Positions 36,811-46,102 of a stretch of 64,000 nucleotides of DNA are shown here, piece by piece. The stretch is from Treponema vincentii (GTDB lineage Bacteria; Spirochaetota; Spirochaetia; Treponematales; Treponemataceae). Location of the stretch: positions 2,108,001 through 2,172,000 of the forward strand of contig NZ_CP048020.1 in NCBI RefSeq assembly GCF_010365865.1. The letters run 5' to 3'. The notes under the pieces are model-generated. The model saw nothing but the letters and a program-made list of their open reading frames with translations, had not been told where the DNA came from and searched no databases. Position 1 is the stretch's first letter. Each line of letters begins with the position of its first letter. Position numbers and translations under genes: made by a program.

Positions 36811-37449
36811 TTAGGCTTTTGCGTCCGGGGTCGCAGCATCCGCGGGTGCGGCACCCTCTGCAGAAGCAGCTTCTTCTGTGGGTGCGGGAGCTTCTTCTTT
36901 AGCAAATTTAACCATTGCAACCGCCAAATCTGCATCCGTTAAAATTTTAACGCCTTCGGGAACTTTAATATCACGAACGTGAATTGCTTCGTTAGCACCG
37001 AGTTTTTCAACATCGACAACAATTCGTTCAGGCAAGTCGCGCGGCAAGCATTCAACTTCAAGTTCCGCAATACCGGTTTCCAAAACAGCGCCTTGACGGC
37101 ATGCTTCAGGAGATCCTGAAAGTCGGATCTGAATTTTAGTCCGCAACAGTTGGCCGCGTTCAACGGCATAGAAATCAGCATGGAAAACTTTATCGCTTAC
37201 GATATCATATTGATAATCTTTGATAAAAACTTCAAACTCGTCTTTCTCGTCAACCTTGACGGTAATAAGGGTACTCTCAGTAACTGTTTTGAATAATTTT
37301 TCAAAATCGCGATAGGGAACTTCAATAGCTGTTGAACGACCGGCATTATCATAAATAACAGCGGGTAAACGATTGGCTCTACGGCATTTTGCAGCAGCAG
37401 CTTTTCCAAAACCTGTCCGACGACAGGCTGTCAAAACTCTCTCTTCCAT
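36811..37449 (-). CDS. rplY: Ribosomal protein bL25 (Ctc form)
   Basis: 212 residues from ATG 37449 (AAGGAGTTCCTGATT upstream); a start 11 codons earlier has no RBS. Contains the L25/TL5 N-terminal 5S-rRNA-binding domain (LPAVIYDNAGRSTAIEVPYRDFEKL) and the longer Ctc C-terminal domain (LECLPRDLPERIVVDVE). The tail is Ala/Pro/Glu-rich. Follows spoVG and tRNA-Gln in the order found near ispE in many bacteria. Codes for a large-subunit component. Confidence 0.92.
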   Translation of the reverse strand: MEERVLTACRRTGFGKAAAAKCRRANRLPAVIYDNAGRSTAIEVPYRDFEKLFKTVTESTLITVKVDEKDEFEVFIKDYQYDIVSDKVFHADFYAVERGQLLRTKIQIRLSGSPEACRQGAVLETGIAELEVECLPRDLPERIVVDVEKLGANEAIHVRDIKVPEGVKILTDADLAVAMVKFAKEEAPAPTEEAASAEGAAPADAATPDAKA

Positions 37450-37541
37450 AATCAGGAACTCCTTTGCATATAAAGCAAACAAGAGGCTCCTTCCGTACGA
37501 AAAGCCCCTTTTTTTCTATTTACATTCATATAAAGTCAACA

Positions 37542-37569
37542 CGGATTATTTTGCAACAAAATAATCCGT
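37542..37569 (-). terminator. Stem-loop after tRNA-Gln
   Basis: 11-bp perfect stem ACGGATTATTT / AAATAATCCGT, 13 bases downstream of the tRNA 3' end on the minus strand. No long U run follows, so it may be a weak terminator or an RNA processing signal ahead of rplY. Confidence 0.4.
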
Positions 37570-37581
37570 CTTTCCTTCAGA

Positions 37582-37654
37582 CTGGGACGGTAGGATTCGA
37601 ACCTACGGAATGACGGCACCAAAAGCCGTTGGCTTACCACTTGCCGACGTCCCA
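37582..37654 (-). tRNA. tRNA-Gln (UUG)
   Basis: 73-base cloverleaf on the minus strand. The acceptor stem is TGGGACG/CGTCCCA with discriminator G; the anticodon stem ACGGC/GCCGT encloses the loop TTTTGGT, giving anticodon TTG for CAA. The T arm is CGTAGGTTCGAATCCTACG-like with TTCGAAT. No CCA is encoded. It sits between spoVG and rplY, on their strand. Confidence 0.95.
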
Positions 37655-37725
37655 TTATAAAAAACTGTACGTTTACGTACAGCAATTTCCAAATCTTTTA
37701 CAAACCGATCTGCATAACGCCGATT

Positions 37726-37986
37726 TCAACTTTCAGCAGAAGTCTCGTATGCGGAAAGTATCTTTTCTTGCAGTACCGATCGGAATTCAGGCGTTATCGG
37801 ATGCGCAATATCTTTATACGCCCCGGTCTTCGTTCTGCGGCTTGGCATCGCAACAAAAACACCCTTTTCTCCTTCAATCAGCTTCACATTGTGCAATACG
37901 AAGCAGTCATCAAAGGTAACGGTTGCATAAGCCTTTAATTTGCCTTCAGCTACAGTCTTCCGAATTTGGACATCAGTGATTGTCAT
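37726..37986 (-). CDS. spoVG: SpoVG-family RNA/DNA-binding regulator
   Basis: 86 residues, normal length. Opens [20 protein letters not shown] and contains the conserved core [23 protein letters not shown]. SpoVG proteins bind nucleic acids and regulate genes post-transcriptionally in spirochaetes and Firmicutes. The gene follows ispE by 47 bases, the usual order. Confidence 0.97.
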   Translation of the reverse strand: MTITDVQIRKTVAEGKLKAYATVTFDDCFVLHNVKLIEGEKGVFVAMPSRRTKTGAYKDIAHPITPEFRSVLQEKILSAYETSAES

Positions 37987-38033
37987 ACTATGCCCCTCCT
38001 TACGGTAGACTTATTATACACCGCAAAGTATTC

Positions 38034-38918
38034 TTAGGCAAGTAAAAGGAACGGTTTACACCAGCTCCATCTTTTTGCCAAGACTTGGAAAGCGGAAGCC
38101 ATAAGGCTCTCAGAGCTAAACAATCCGAAAACAGCCGAACCCGACCCGCTCATCTGTGCAAATGCTGCACCTTGTTCGTAAAGCTCTTTACGCACACGAC
38201 CGATAACGGGGTAGCGCTGCTCAAGCACCGGCTGAAAATCATTTACAAAACGCCATGTTTTAAACGGAGCCGTATACTGTGCAGCAAGCTTTTCATATCC
38301 CCACGCCTCACACTCGTGGGATAACGCTTCTTTTTGCTTGTCCAGCAGTTCATACGCTTCTTTCGTTGAGCTCTGTACATCCGGCCAAATCAATATGCCG
38401 AAACAATCAGTACGAGCCCGTATTGGTTCAAAGACCTCACCCCGTCCTGTAACAATTCCTGCCGAACTTTTTAGAAAGAACGGCACATCGCTTCCAACCT
38501 GTAAGGCGAGTGTTGTAAGCTCGGAATCGCTCAACGGCATCGCAAAAAGCTCATTTGCCGCTTTCAACAAAGCGGCCGCATCGGAAGAACCTGCCCCCAA
38601 ACCACTCCCTGCAGGGAGATTTTTTATCAGCCGCACCCGAACACCGGTATCAACATCCGACACATTACAAAATGCTTTCCACGCTTCGGTTAAAGTGTTG
38701 CCCACCGGTAAAGGCATCAAAGGGGATTCAACCGTACAACTACGTGAATCGCTCGACTTTTCTAGAGAAAGATAATCCGCTATTGAAATACGCTGAAAAA
38801 TACTTTCGAGGTTATGGAAGCCGTCTTTTCTTTTTGCCAGAACCTTTAGATGAATGTTAATCTTTGCATAAGCACAAAGACTAACCGCATCGGCACTCAT
38901 GCTTGAAGCATTATTCAT
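38034..38918 (-). CDS. ispE: 4-diphosphocytidyl-2-C-methyl-D-erythritol kinase
   Basis: 294-residue GHMP kinase. The ATP-binding glycine-rich motif LPAGSGLGAGSSDAAALL lies near residues 100-117; CAYAKINIHLKVLAKRKDG starts the family, and AQMSGSGSAVFGLF is motif 3. It phosphorylates CDP-methylerythritol in the non-mevalonate isoprenoid pathway. First gene of ispE-spoVG-(tRNA)-rplY. Confidence 0.95.
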   Translation of the reverse strand: MNNASSMSADAVSLCAYAKINIHLKVLAKRKDGFHNLESIFQRISIADYLSLEKSSDSRSCTVESPLMPLPVGNTLTEAWKAFCNVSDVDTGVRVRLIKNLPAGSGLGAGSSDAAALLKAANELFAMPLSDSELTTLALQVGSDVPFFLKSSAGIVTGRGEVFEPIRARTDCFGILIWPDVQSSTKEAYELLDKQKEALSHECEAWGYEKLAAQYTAPFKTWRFVNDFQPVLEQRYPVIGRVRKELYEQGAAFAQMSGSGSAVFGLFSSESLMASAFQVLAKRWSWCKPFLLLA

Positions 38919-38947
38919 ATAATATGAGTTTTGTCAATACTGCAATT

Positions 38948-39225
38948 TTTTTGAAAATATACGGTGCATCTACTTCGTTGCTGCGCACAAATTAATCCTC
39001 AACGTATCAAAGATACGTCTGCGGTTAATTTGTACTCGCGCCTTGTATCTGTACCGTCTGTTTTCAAAAAGCATTTGTTCTACCTAACCTCTTTATTTTA
39101 CGATTTTGATCTATATTGTCTGATGCAGTTTGTCCTTCTTCTAAAACAAACCGTTCGAAATTTTAAGTAAAATTTCGAACAGAAGGAAGGCAACCGCTAA
39201 AAATATTTTCAATGCGGTTGCCCTG
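38948..39225 (+). repeat. Composite palindromic cassette, copy D (with second-family element)
   Basis: A 123-bp palindrome of the second family (38948-39070; ends TTTTTGAAAA/TTTTCAAAAA, inner GATACGT pairing) is followed by a degenerate first-family right end (39076-39130, with CTCTTTATTTTACG and TGATGCAGTT), then a perfect 12-bp stem GTTCGAAATTTT/AAAATTTCGAAC with loop AAGT (39153-39180), then the third hairpin GGCAACCGC/GCGGTTGCC (39188-39225). This explains the 313-base gene-free gap between ispE and the HIT gene; the last hairpin starts 7 bases after the HIT stop and may terminate that gene. Confidence 0.8.
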
Positions 39226-39231
39226 ATACTC

Positions 39232-39633
39232 TTAGATTTTGAGCTTTTTGTAGGTTTCTTCGAGCGGGTGTACGGCACCACCGAATTTCGGGAAGCTCGG
39301 CACGGCATCACCTGATTTTCGCGGAATCAAATGTATATGCAGGTGAAAGACCGTCTGCCCTGCACATTGATTATTTGCATTGAGCATATTGACACCCTCG
39401 TATCCGCAGTCAGTCACGCAATGGTTGGCAACCTTTTTTACCGTATCCATTACATGATGAAGCGTTGCTTCATCCGCATCCAAGATATTTGTAACATGTT
39501 TTTTGGGGACGACCAGCATGTGACCGTCAACATCTTTTGCAATATCCATAAAGACAATTGTGTATTCATCTTCATAGACTTTCATGCACGGAATTTCGCC
39601 TTTAATAATCTTACAAAAAATACAATCATCCAT
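39232..39633 (-). CDS. HIT-family nucleotide-binding protein
   Basis: 133 residues, typical HIT length. The N-terminal CIFCKIIKGEIPC has zinc-binding cysteines, and the histidine triad appears as HLHIHLIP near residue 112. HIT proteins hydrolyse adenosine phosphoramidates and related nucleotides. Single gene. Confidence 0.95.
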   Translation of the reverse strand: MDDCIFCKIIKGEIPCMKVYEDEYTIVFMDIAKDVDGHMLVVPKKHVTNILDADEATLHHVMDTVKKVANHCVTDCGYEGVNMLNANNQCAGQTVFHLHIHLIPRKSGDAVPSFPKFGGAVHPLEETYKKLKI

Positions 39634-39659
39634 CGTTAGCTCCTGTTATTTATTGTAAG

Positions 39660-39755
39660 AGGAAACCTCTTTGCCGTCAATCATACGTCTTGAACATCCT
39701 CTTTATTTTGCGGGGATATGCTCCAAAATGTCTGATGAGGTTACCCTCTTATCCA
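39660..39755. repeat. Degenerate first-family palindrome end, copy E
   Basis: Contains ATCCTCTTTATTTTGCGGGG and GTCTGATGAGGTTACCC, which line up with the right end of copy C (CCTCCTTATTCTGCGGGG ... CCTGATGTGTTTACCC). The paired left end is only suggested by AGGAAACCTC at 39660. No hairpin modules two and three follow. Fills the gap between divergent HIT and acyl-CoA synthetase genes. Confidence 0.5.
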
Positions 39756-39792
39756 GCTTGACTGATTTTTTCTTTTATGCTAGCGTTTTGGC

Positions 39793-41715
39793 ATGAACGA
39801 CATCACAATGCCGCAATTGTTGCAACAAATTACAAAAAAATATCCGAATATTGCCGCTCAATATTCCAAGAATGAGCAAGGCGATTTTAATCCGCTCTCC
39901 TACACTGATGTTTTTGATCGGGTATTGAGTTTTGCAGGCGGACTGTTATCCCTCGGCATCACGCGGGGAGACAGAGTCGGCCTTATCGCAGATAACAGGA
40001 AAGAGTGGTACCATGCCAGCATGGGGATTATGACGATCGGAGCAGCCGATGTTCCGCGCGGCTGTGATGCAACCGAACAGGATTTGATACGTATTTTGTC
40101 CTTTGCCGAATGTACGGCTGCTGTCATAGAAAATCGGGATCAATTTATAAAAATTCTGAAAAATCAGCAGCAGTTTCCGCTGCTCAAAACGCTCATTGTG
40201 TTTGATCCTTTCGATATTCACGATGAAGAGCTCAAAACAAAGGGCAACACTTCCCGCTTTACAATGTACAGCTATGATGAGATTATCGAACGGGGTATGG
40301 GATATCGAAAAGCACACCCCGAAGCGGTTGAACAGGAGCTGGAAAAAGGCAGCGATACGGAAGTTGCTACGATCATTTTTACCTCCGGTACGACAGGCGA
40401 ACCTAAGGGCGTTATGCTGACGCATAAAAACTTTATTGTGCAGCTGGATGACCTTAAAACGAGGGTTATCCTCTATCCCGGCGAAAAGGCCATTGTGGTA
40501 CTGCCGGTATGGCATAGCTTTGAGCGACTCTGCGAATACGTTATCTTAGCTTCCGCCGCGGGGATGGTGTACTCCAAACCGGTGGGAAGCATCTTGCTTG
40601 CAGATATCGCAAAAACCAATCCGGCGCTGTTCCCATCGGTGCCGCGTATCTGGGAGTCCGTCTATACCGGTGTTTTTAAGGCAATGAAGCAGGCAGGCGG
40701 TATTAAGCAAAAACTGTTCAACTTCTTTGTCGCGGTAGGCTTGTTCCATGCACACCATGCACGGAATGTTAAAGGGCTTAATCCTCATTTTGTTTTTTAT
40801 ACGAAGATCACCCGTCCTATTATTTCCTTTATACCGTATCTTTTCTCCCTGCCGCTCTACGCGCTGGGTAACGTGCTCGTGTTTAAAAAGATCCGTACCA
40901 AACTCGGCACCGGCTTCCGGCAAGGGGTTTCAGGCGGAGGGGCACTACCGCCGAATATCGACGCGTTCTTCTGGGCTATCGGTGTAAGCGTTACCGAGGG
41001 CTACGGTTTAACCGAAACGGCACCGGTTGTGTCGGTTCGCCCACTCGGGCGCCCCGTATTCGGTACTATCGGGAAGCCGCTGTCATGTACGACGGTAAAG
41101 ATTGTCGATGACAACGGGAAAGAGCTGCCGGTAGGTCAACTCGGTACCGTAATGATCCGCGGCACCAGCGTTATGAAGGGGTATTACAAGCGGCAGGATT
41201 TAACCGATGCGGTCATCGACAAGGACGGTTGGTTCGACAGCGGCGACCTCGGATTAAAAACGCTTGACGGCGAACTTATCCTACGTGGCAGAAAAAAAGA
41301 TACGATCGTACTACGCGGCGGAGAAAATACCGAGCCGGTACCGATTGAAATGAAGCTGCAGGAATCACCATTCATCGCGCAAGCCGTAGTTCTCGGGCAG
41401 GATCAGCGCTTTTTAGGCGCACTCATTGTCGCAGACGAAACCGAGGTTAAAAGCTATGCGGCAGAGCAAGGGATATTGGCAGACTCATTTGAAGACCTGC
41501 TGGCAAAACCGGAAATCAAGAAACTTTTTGAGCGACAGATCGCTTCGCTGATAAACCATGAAAACGGCTTTAAACTGTTTGAACGAATCAATCGTTTTGT
41601 ACTCCTTGCCAAACCTTTTGAAGCAGGCGTAGAACTCTCGGCAAAGCAGGATGTAATGCGCTATAAGATCACGTCGTTATATAGTAATCAAATTGATAGT
41701 TTATTCGCTGATTAA
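39793..41715 (+). CDS. AMP-forming long-chain acyl-CoA synthetase family protein
   Basis: 640 residues. The AMP-binding signature is TIIFTSGTTGEPKGVMLTH near residues 195-213; further motifs are VTEGYGLTETAPV and DGWFDSGDLG, and the catalytic lysine region is near the C-terminal KQDVMRYKI. It activates fatty acids to acyl-CoA through an acyl-adenylate. Treponemes scavenge host lipids, so exogenous fatty acid is a likely substrate; chain length cannot be told from sequence. Single gene. Confidence 0.9.
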   Translation: MNDITMPQLLQQITKKYPNIAAQYSKNEQGDFNPLSYTDVFDRVLSFAGGLLSLGITRGDRVGLIADNRKEWYHASMGIMTIGAADVPRGCDATEQDLIRILSFAECTAAVIENRDQFIKILKNQQQFPLLKTLIVFDPFDIHDEELKTKGNTSRFTMYSYDEIIERGMGYRKAHPEAVEQELEKGSDTEVATIIFTSGTTGEPKGVMLTHKNFIVQLDDLKTRVILYPGEKAIVVLPVWHSFERLCEYVILASAAGMVYSKPVGSILLADIAKTNPALFPSVPRIWESVYTGVFKAMKQAGGIKQKLFNFFVAVGLFHAHHARNVKGLNPHFVFYTKITRPIISFIPYLFSLPLYALGNVLVFKKIRTKLGTGFRQGVSGGGALPPNIDAFFWAIGVSVTEGYGLTETAPVVSVRPLGRPVFGTIGKPLSCTTVKIVDDNGKELPVGQLGTVMIRGTSVMKGYYKRQDLTDAVIDKDGWFDSGDLGLKTLDGELILRGRKKDTIVLRGGENTEPVPIEMKLQESPFIAQAVVLGQDQRFLGALIVADETEVKSYAAEQGILADSFEDLLAKPEIKKLFERQIASLINHENGFKLFERINRFVLLAKPFEAGVELSAKQDVMRYKITSLYSNQIDSLFAD

Positions 41716-41791
41716 ATAGAAAGGCTTTTCCATCGCAGCCGCGATCTGTAACGTTAGAGATTGTATCAGCTTCTTTGGCCGAAAACGACCT

Positions 41792-42136
41792 TCATATTCT
41801 ATAGTGAGCCTCAATTTCTTGTAAGATATTTAATGAGTACATATCTTTTGCGAGTTTTTCCTTCAAAATATAAAGGTTTTGAAGGAAGCCTTTAGGGATT
41901 TCTGTGGTATCACTTTTTCGTATAAGTGAATACAAAAGCTCAATACATTCGGTACATAAATAGGGGTTTGTTTCAGACTGTATAAAAAACACAACTTCCA
42001 TTATAGCGCTAAAGGCATCTTCTGCAGTAAATGCAGTATCTATTTTATCCCGTGCTTTTGCAAAAAACCATTCATCTTTTTGCAGCTCTGTTTGCCAATT
42101 GAGCTGTAAATCTTTAAGCACTTCATTTATTTTCAT
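41792..42136 (-). CDS. Small hypothetical protein
   Basis: 114 residues from ATG 42136, with AGGAATAAAC upstream. Predominantly helical, Glu- and Lys-rich, with a single pair of cysteines in YLCTECIELLY. No signal peptide or membrane segment. I do not recognise the family. Stand-alone gene between the acyl-CoA synthetase and the nucleotidase; small acidic helical proteins in such positions are often immunity or antitoxin-like, but nothing here shows it. Confidence 0.6.
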   Translation of the reverse strand: MKINEVLKDLQLNWQTELQKDEWFFAKARDKIDTAFTAEDAFSAIMEVVFFIQSETNPYLCTECIELLYSLIRKSDTTEIPKGFLQNLYILKEKLAKDMYSLNILQEIEAHYRI

Positions 42137-42331
42137 GTTTATTCCTATATATGCGGTATTATACAGCATATCATTCTTAATTAACATAAGAAATCCAATC
42201 ATTATACAACAGCGTCATATCTTTTTATTTACGCCATGGTTTATAGAGGTTTTCCTTATAACTTTTTCTCTCTTTTTTCCTTGCATTTTTTCTGTATCCG
42301 TTTTACACTACAAAGTACAAGGAGTATGCAA

Positions 42332-43948
42332 ATGACGCAGAAAAAGGTTTTTAAAACGCTGTTTGTTGCATTGGCGGCTGTATTTATGCTGTTCTCGTCG
42401 TGTAAAACGACTGAGCCGGAACATATTCCCGCACCCGTACCGATGCAATACAGCGCTATTGAAGCAACAGCGCCGGCTAATCAGGTGGATGTGATCTTGT
42501 TTAACGACTTCCACGGTAACGTTGCAGAAGATGCCCGTCCCGGTAAAGGAAAAAATGCCGGTATGGCAAAGCTGCTCGGCTATGTGCACACCACACAAAG
42601 GGAAAACCCGAATACGATTGTCGTAGCAGGCGGTGATAACTATCAAGGTACTGCAATTTCCAATTTGACCTACGGTGCACCGGTTTCCGCAATGATGAAG
42701 GCAATGGGCGTATCGGTATGCGCAGTCGGAAACCACGAATTCGACTGGGGCGTAACGCACATGAAGGAATGGCAGAAAGACGGCAATTTTACCTTCTTGG
42801 CGGCAAATATCGTCGACAAAAACACCAAGAAGCCTGTCTCGTGGGCAAAGCCGTACGCGATTATCACTAAAGGCGGTTATAAAATTGCGTTTGTCGGTTT
42901 AGCTCATCCCGATACGGTCAGTTTAACAAAAGCGGAACATGTCAGCGGTTTAGAGTTTACCGATCCCGTTAAAGCCGGACAGCAATGGGTTGATTACCTA
43001 TTGGCCGGAAAAGCAAAAGAAGGGAAACCGGATGCCATTATCGCATTAACTCACATAGATTCCGATCAGAAGGGTGAAGAAATCACTGGAAATGCAGTCG
43101 CGCTTGCTCAAATTAAGGGCTTAAACGCGATATTGTCAGCTCACAGCCATCGACCGGTACAGGGCGCTGTAGACGGTATGCCGATTATGCAAGCTTACTG
43201 CTACGGACGCGCAGTTGGAAAACTCAGCATCACCTTTGATGAAAATAAAAATATCGCTTCGATCACTCCTACCCTTGATGAAATTTGGAAGCACAAAGAC
43301 ACTATCGTCGAGGATGAAGCTGGAAAAGCTATTTATGCGAAATACGATGCAGACTTAAAACCGATCTTGAGCAAAGTAATCGGTACCGCAGCCGGTGAGT
43401 TTACCCATGAAAGAAAGGATAAGGGCAGCAATACCTTGCTCGGCGTATGGGCAGCAGAAGTACAACGGAAAGTTGGAAAAGCCGATATTGCTATCCAGAA
43501 CGGAGGCGGATTACGCAGAACGCTTGCAGCGGGAAATATTACCGTCGGCGATCTGTACGAAATCATGCCGTTCGACAATTTCTTAGTCACCTTCGACCTT
43601 AGCGGAGCGGAAATCAAAAAGGCAATTGATCACGGTATTATGAACCCGAATATCACAGACGGACAGTTTGCGGGGTTAAAGGTTGAATACGACGGCACCA
43701 AACCTTTTGAAAGCAGAGTCACTTCTATCGCATTAGCCGATGGAACTCCGCTCGATATGAACAAAACATATAAGGTTGTTGTCAATGACTTTATGTTTAC
43801 CGGTGGTGATAAATACGATTTCTCGAAGGCAACGAACGTCGTCGAAACATATATTCCGATTCGTGATGCCCTAATCGACGAAATTAAAGCGGCAAAGACT
43901 ATTACGCCGAAGGCTCCGGATTACATCAAAGATATCAGCAAAAATTAA
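42332..43948 (+). CDS. 5'-nucleotidase/2',3'-cyclic phosphodiesterase lipoprotein (UshA family)
   Basis: 538 residues from ATG 42332, 7 bases after AAGGAG. Signal peptide with lipobox MLFSSCKTT. The metallophosphatase domain shows VILFNDFHGN (about residue 60), AGGDNYQG, GNHEFDWG (about 133) and ILSAHSHRPVQG; the C-terminal nucleotidase domain shows ADIAIQNGGGLRRTL and VNDFMFTGGDKYDF. It would release nucleosides and phosphate from extracellular nucleotides outside the cytoplasmic membrane. A terminator follows. Confidence 0.92.
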   Translation: MTQKKVFKTLFVALAAVFMLFSSCKTTEPEHIPAPVPMQYSAIEATAPANQVDVILFNDFHGNVAEDARPGKGKNAGMAKLLGYVHTTQRENPNTIVVAGGDNYQGTAISNLTYGAPVSAMMKAMGVSVCAVGNHEFDWGVTHMKEWQKDGNFTFLAANIVDKNTKKPVSWAKPYAIITKGGYKIAFVGLAHPDTVSLTKAEHVSGLEFTDPVKAGQQWVDYLLAGKAKEGKPDAIIALTHIDSDQKGEEITGNAVALAQIKGLNAILSAHSHRPVQGAVDGMPIMQAYCYGRAVGKLSITFDENKNIASITPTLDEIWKHKDTIVEDEAGKAIYAKYDADLKPILSKVIGTAAGEFTHERKDKGSNTLLGVWAAEVQRKVGKADIAIQNGGGLRRTLAAGNITVGDLYEIMPFDNFLVTFDLSGAEIKKAIDHGIMNPNITDGQFAGLKVEYDGTKPFESRVTSIALADGTPLDMNKTYKVVVNDFMFTGGDKYDFSKATNVVETYIPIRDALIDEIKAAKTITPKAPDYIKDISKN

Positions 43949-43972
43949 AAGGAAGTCCTTATACACAATGGA

Positions 43973-44015
43973 ACAAGCAATGTATGTTCACATGCATTGC
44001 TTGTTTTTCTTTTTG
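43973..44015 (+). terminator. Rho-independent terminator after the nucleotidase gene
   Basis: Perfect 10-bp stem ACAAGCAATG (43973-43982) / CATTGCTTGT (43995-44004) followed by a T-rich run. Its presence argues against translation starting at the upstream ATG at 43968 for the next gene. Confidence 0.85.
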
Positions 44016-44024
44016 GTATTCGTC

Positions 44025-45209
44025 ATGCAGCAAAAAATCAAACGATTTTGTATTTTCCTTTTTTTCATCCTTACAACTATGCTTACAGCGCAAATCCCCG
44101 TATTTGCAGAGGCAGACACCGATTCAAAAGATGCCGGATTGGCGGAATATTACGACACGCAACTTAATCTGCCGAAGAATCAGGTGGTAAAAGCGCGCGT
44201 CATTGAAATCGTATATGATGACCTTGCGGAAAGCAGGCCGGATGTTCCGATTGAATCCGACTTTCGGTATCAGCATTTAAAAATAGAAATTTTAACCGGC
44301 AAGCATAAGGGCGAAGTGTATACCGTCCGCAACACTATTGAACTGGCAATTCCGTACCGGCTTATCTTCCGGCTCCATGAAAAAATGATACTGCAGGTGG
44401 ACGAAGATGAAGAAACCGGAAAGATAATAAACTTAAAAATCTACGAGCGTGCACGGGACACAAAAGTCTATGCGCTCATAGTAATCTTTGCAGCGGCGCT
44501 TATTATCGTCGGCAAAAAAAACGGCCTCAAAGCATTGATTACGCTCGGCATTACCGTAGGTCTTATTTTCGGTATTTTTCTCCCGTGCATTATACGGGGT
44601 TTTAACCCGATTTTATTGGCGCTCGCCGTATGCAGTTCTGCGACGGTTATCACGCTGCTGATCATCAGCGGCAACAATAAAAAAACATATACAGCCATCA
44701 TAGGTACAATCGGCGGAGTTATCATTGCAGGGGTATTCGCATTTATTGCCGGTAAGATACTCATGCTGACAGGGCTTGGAAACGAGGACGCACAAATGCT
44801 TGCCTTTATACCGCAGCACCGTAGGATTGACTATCAGGGGTTGTTGTTTGCAGGTATTATGATCGGTGCGCTCGGCGCGGTGATGGATGTGGCAATGTCC
44901 ATCTCATCGGCAATGTGGGAGATTATTTCCGTAAGCCCCGACATATCAAAAAAGCAACTGATAAAATCCGGTATGAATATCGGCCGAGACATTATCGGCT
45001 CAATGTCGAACACACTGATTTTGGCATACGTCAGTACCTCCATTCCGGTACTGCTGCTATTCATTCTATTTTCTAACGGCTTTACCGAAATCATCAACCT
45101 CGAACTTTTAGCCTCCGAAGTACTGCGCGCAGTTGCCGGAAGCGTCGGGCTTATTTGCACCATCCCGATTACGGTGCGCCTTGTCGGGAGATGGCATCAT
45201 ACATCATGA
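44025..45209 (+). CDS. YibE/F family membrane protein
   Basis: About 394 residues. An N-terminal signal or membrane segment (IKRFCIFLFFILTTMLTAQI) is followed by a beta-rich exported part with YRLIFRLHEKMILQVDEDEE and, from residue 150, about eight membrane helices (ALIVIFAAALIIVGKK ... ILLFILFSNGF). The motif GLLFAGIMIGALGAVMDVAMSISSAMWE is the YibE/F signature. The transport or enzymatic role of the family is unknown. The start was placed at 44025 because the ATG at 43968 lies before a terminator stem; the RBS is weak. Confidence 0.85.
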   Translation: MQQKIKRFCIFLFFILTTMLTAQIPVFAEADTDSKDAGLAEYYDTQLNLPKNQVVKARVIEIVYDDLAESRPDVPIESDFRYQHLKIEILTGKHKGEVYTVRNTIELAIPYRLIFRLHEKMILQVDEDEETGKIINLKIYERARDTKVYALIVIFAAALIIVGKKNGLKALITLGITVGLIFGIFLPCIIRGFNPILLALAVCSSATVITLLIISGNNKKTYTAIIGTIGGVIIAGVFAFIAGKILMLTGLGNEDAQMLAFIPQHRRIDYQGLLFAGIMIGALGAVMDVAMSISSAMWEIISVSPDISKKQLIKSGMNIGRDIIGSMSNTLILAYVSTSIPVLLLFILFSNGFTEIINLELLASEVLRAVAGSVGLICTIPITVRLVGRWHHTS

Positions 45210-45293
45210 GGCGATTACCGGACGGGGAAGCGTACTAGGAAAATTTTGATTAATACGATTACTTTTAATTTTTTTACTATTACAAGCAACAGC

Positions 45294-45335
45294 CCCGACG
45301 CAAGCGTCGGGGATTAACCTCTCCGCACGAATAAA
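45294..45335. repeat. CCCCGACG hairpin with CTCCGCACGAAT tail
   Basis: 8-bp stem CCCCGACG/CGTCGGGG (45294-45313) followed by ATTAACCTCTCCGCACGAAT. The same tail ATTAAACCCTCCGCACGAAT ends the palindrome island at 7012-7033, and that island also begins with CCCCGACGCA. On the minus strand it lies just after hicB and could help terminate it. Confidence 0.65.
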
Positions 45336-45336
45336 A

Positions 45337-45729
45337 TTACAATGCAATTTGCAACCGCTGTTTCAATGCGTTTTGTAGCTCTTGTGAAAAATTAACCCCG
45401 GCTTCTTCCGCTTTATAATTGAGCCATGCCGGTATAGTAACAGTTTTCTTTATTGCCTTTTCAGAAAACTGTTTGCGCCAAGCATCAGTGTCGGCTATTA
45501 CATAATTCACAAATCCGTTTTTTATTTTGATTTTGGATATATCACTCGGTTTCGGTATCTGTTGCCGATGATCTTCATAATGAGCAAGCATCATAGCTAT
45601 GGCATCCTCTGCCATTTCTATTGCTTCCGTGATTGTTTCTCCAAATGTAAAACAGCCGGAAATATCAGGAACTCTTACACCTATTTTTCCATCATCGTAT
45701 TCAAAAATAACGGGATATGTATATTTCAT
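45337..45729 (-). CDS. hicB: HicB-family antitoxin
   Basis: 130 residues. The partial RNase-H fold starts with YPVIFEYDDGKIGVRVPDISGC and continues with the ETITEAIEMAEDAIAMML helix. The C-terminal VTIPAWLNYKAEEAGVNFSQELQNAL is the ribbon-helix-helix part that binds the operator. It neutralises HicA and represses the pair. It follows hicA by 16 bases. Confidence 0.92.
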   Translation of the reverse strand: MKYTYPVIFEYDDGKIGVRVPDISGCFTFGETITEAIEMAEDAIAMMLAHYEDHRQQIPKPSDISKIKIKNGFVNYVIADTDAWRKQFSEKAIKKTVTIPAWLNYKAEEAGVNFSQELQNALKQRLQIAL

Positions 45730-45745
45730 ATTATGCCTCCTTGTA

Positions 45746-45925
45746 CTATTTTAAACCTGCTTCTTTGAGAATATTATGCGCTGTTCCAGTCGGAATATCA
45801 CCTTTATGCCGAGGTATCGCAATCATTTTACCTGTCTCTTTATGGATTGCTTTATCGTGTTTTGCCCCGGCAGTAATTTCATAACCGGCTTTTTTTAATA
45901 GTTTTATAATCTCATCTGCTGTCAT
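45746..45925 (-). CDS. hicA: HicA-family mRNA interferase toxin
   Basis: 59-residue protein beginning MTADEIIKLLKKAGYEIT with the catalytic histidine in AGAKHDKAIH, and ending HNILKEAGLK. This is a normal HicA: a dsRBD-like fold with one catalytic His that cleaves mRNA. RBS is weak (GGTGATGCT), typical of toxins. The gene is intact, so the pair is likely functional. Too short for standard ORF length cut-offs but clear by sequence and by partnership with hicB. Confidence 0.9.
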   Translation of the reverse strand: MTADEIIKLLKKAGYEITAGAKHDKAIHKETGKMIAIPRHKGDIPTGTAHNILKEAGLK

Positions 45926-46102
45926 AGCATCACCTTATGATATGATTATAACACGTATAAGCACGTATTTCAAGGTGTTGCGATTTACGAAATAATTGGA
46001 GAAGTTTCAAAATCTAAAGATTTCCTTAACTGCTGTATTTTAAAAAACGATTTTTCAGCAGCCTGCTCCTCTTCTTCGCAAATTCTTTTTGCCCACCCAC
46101 TG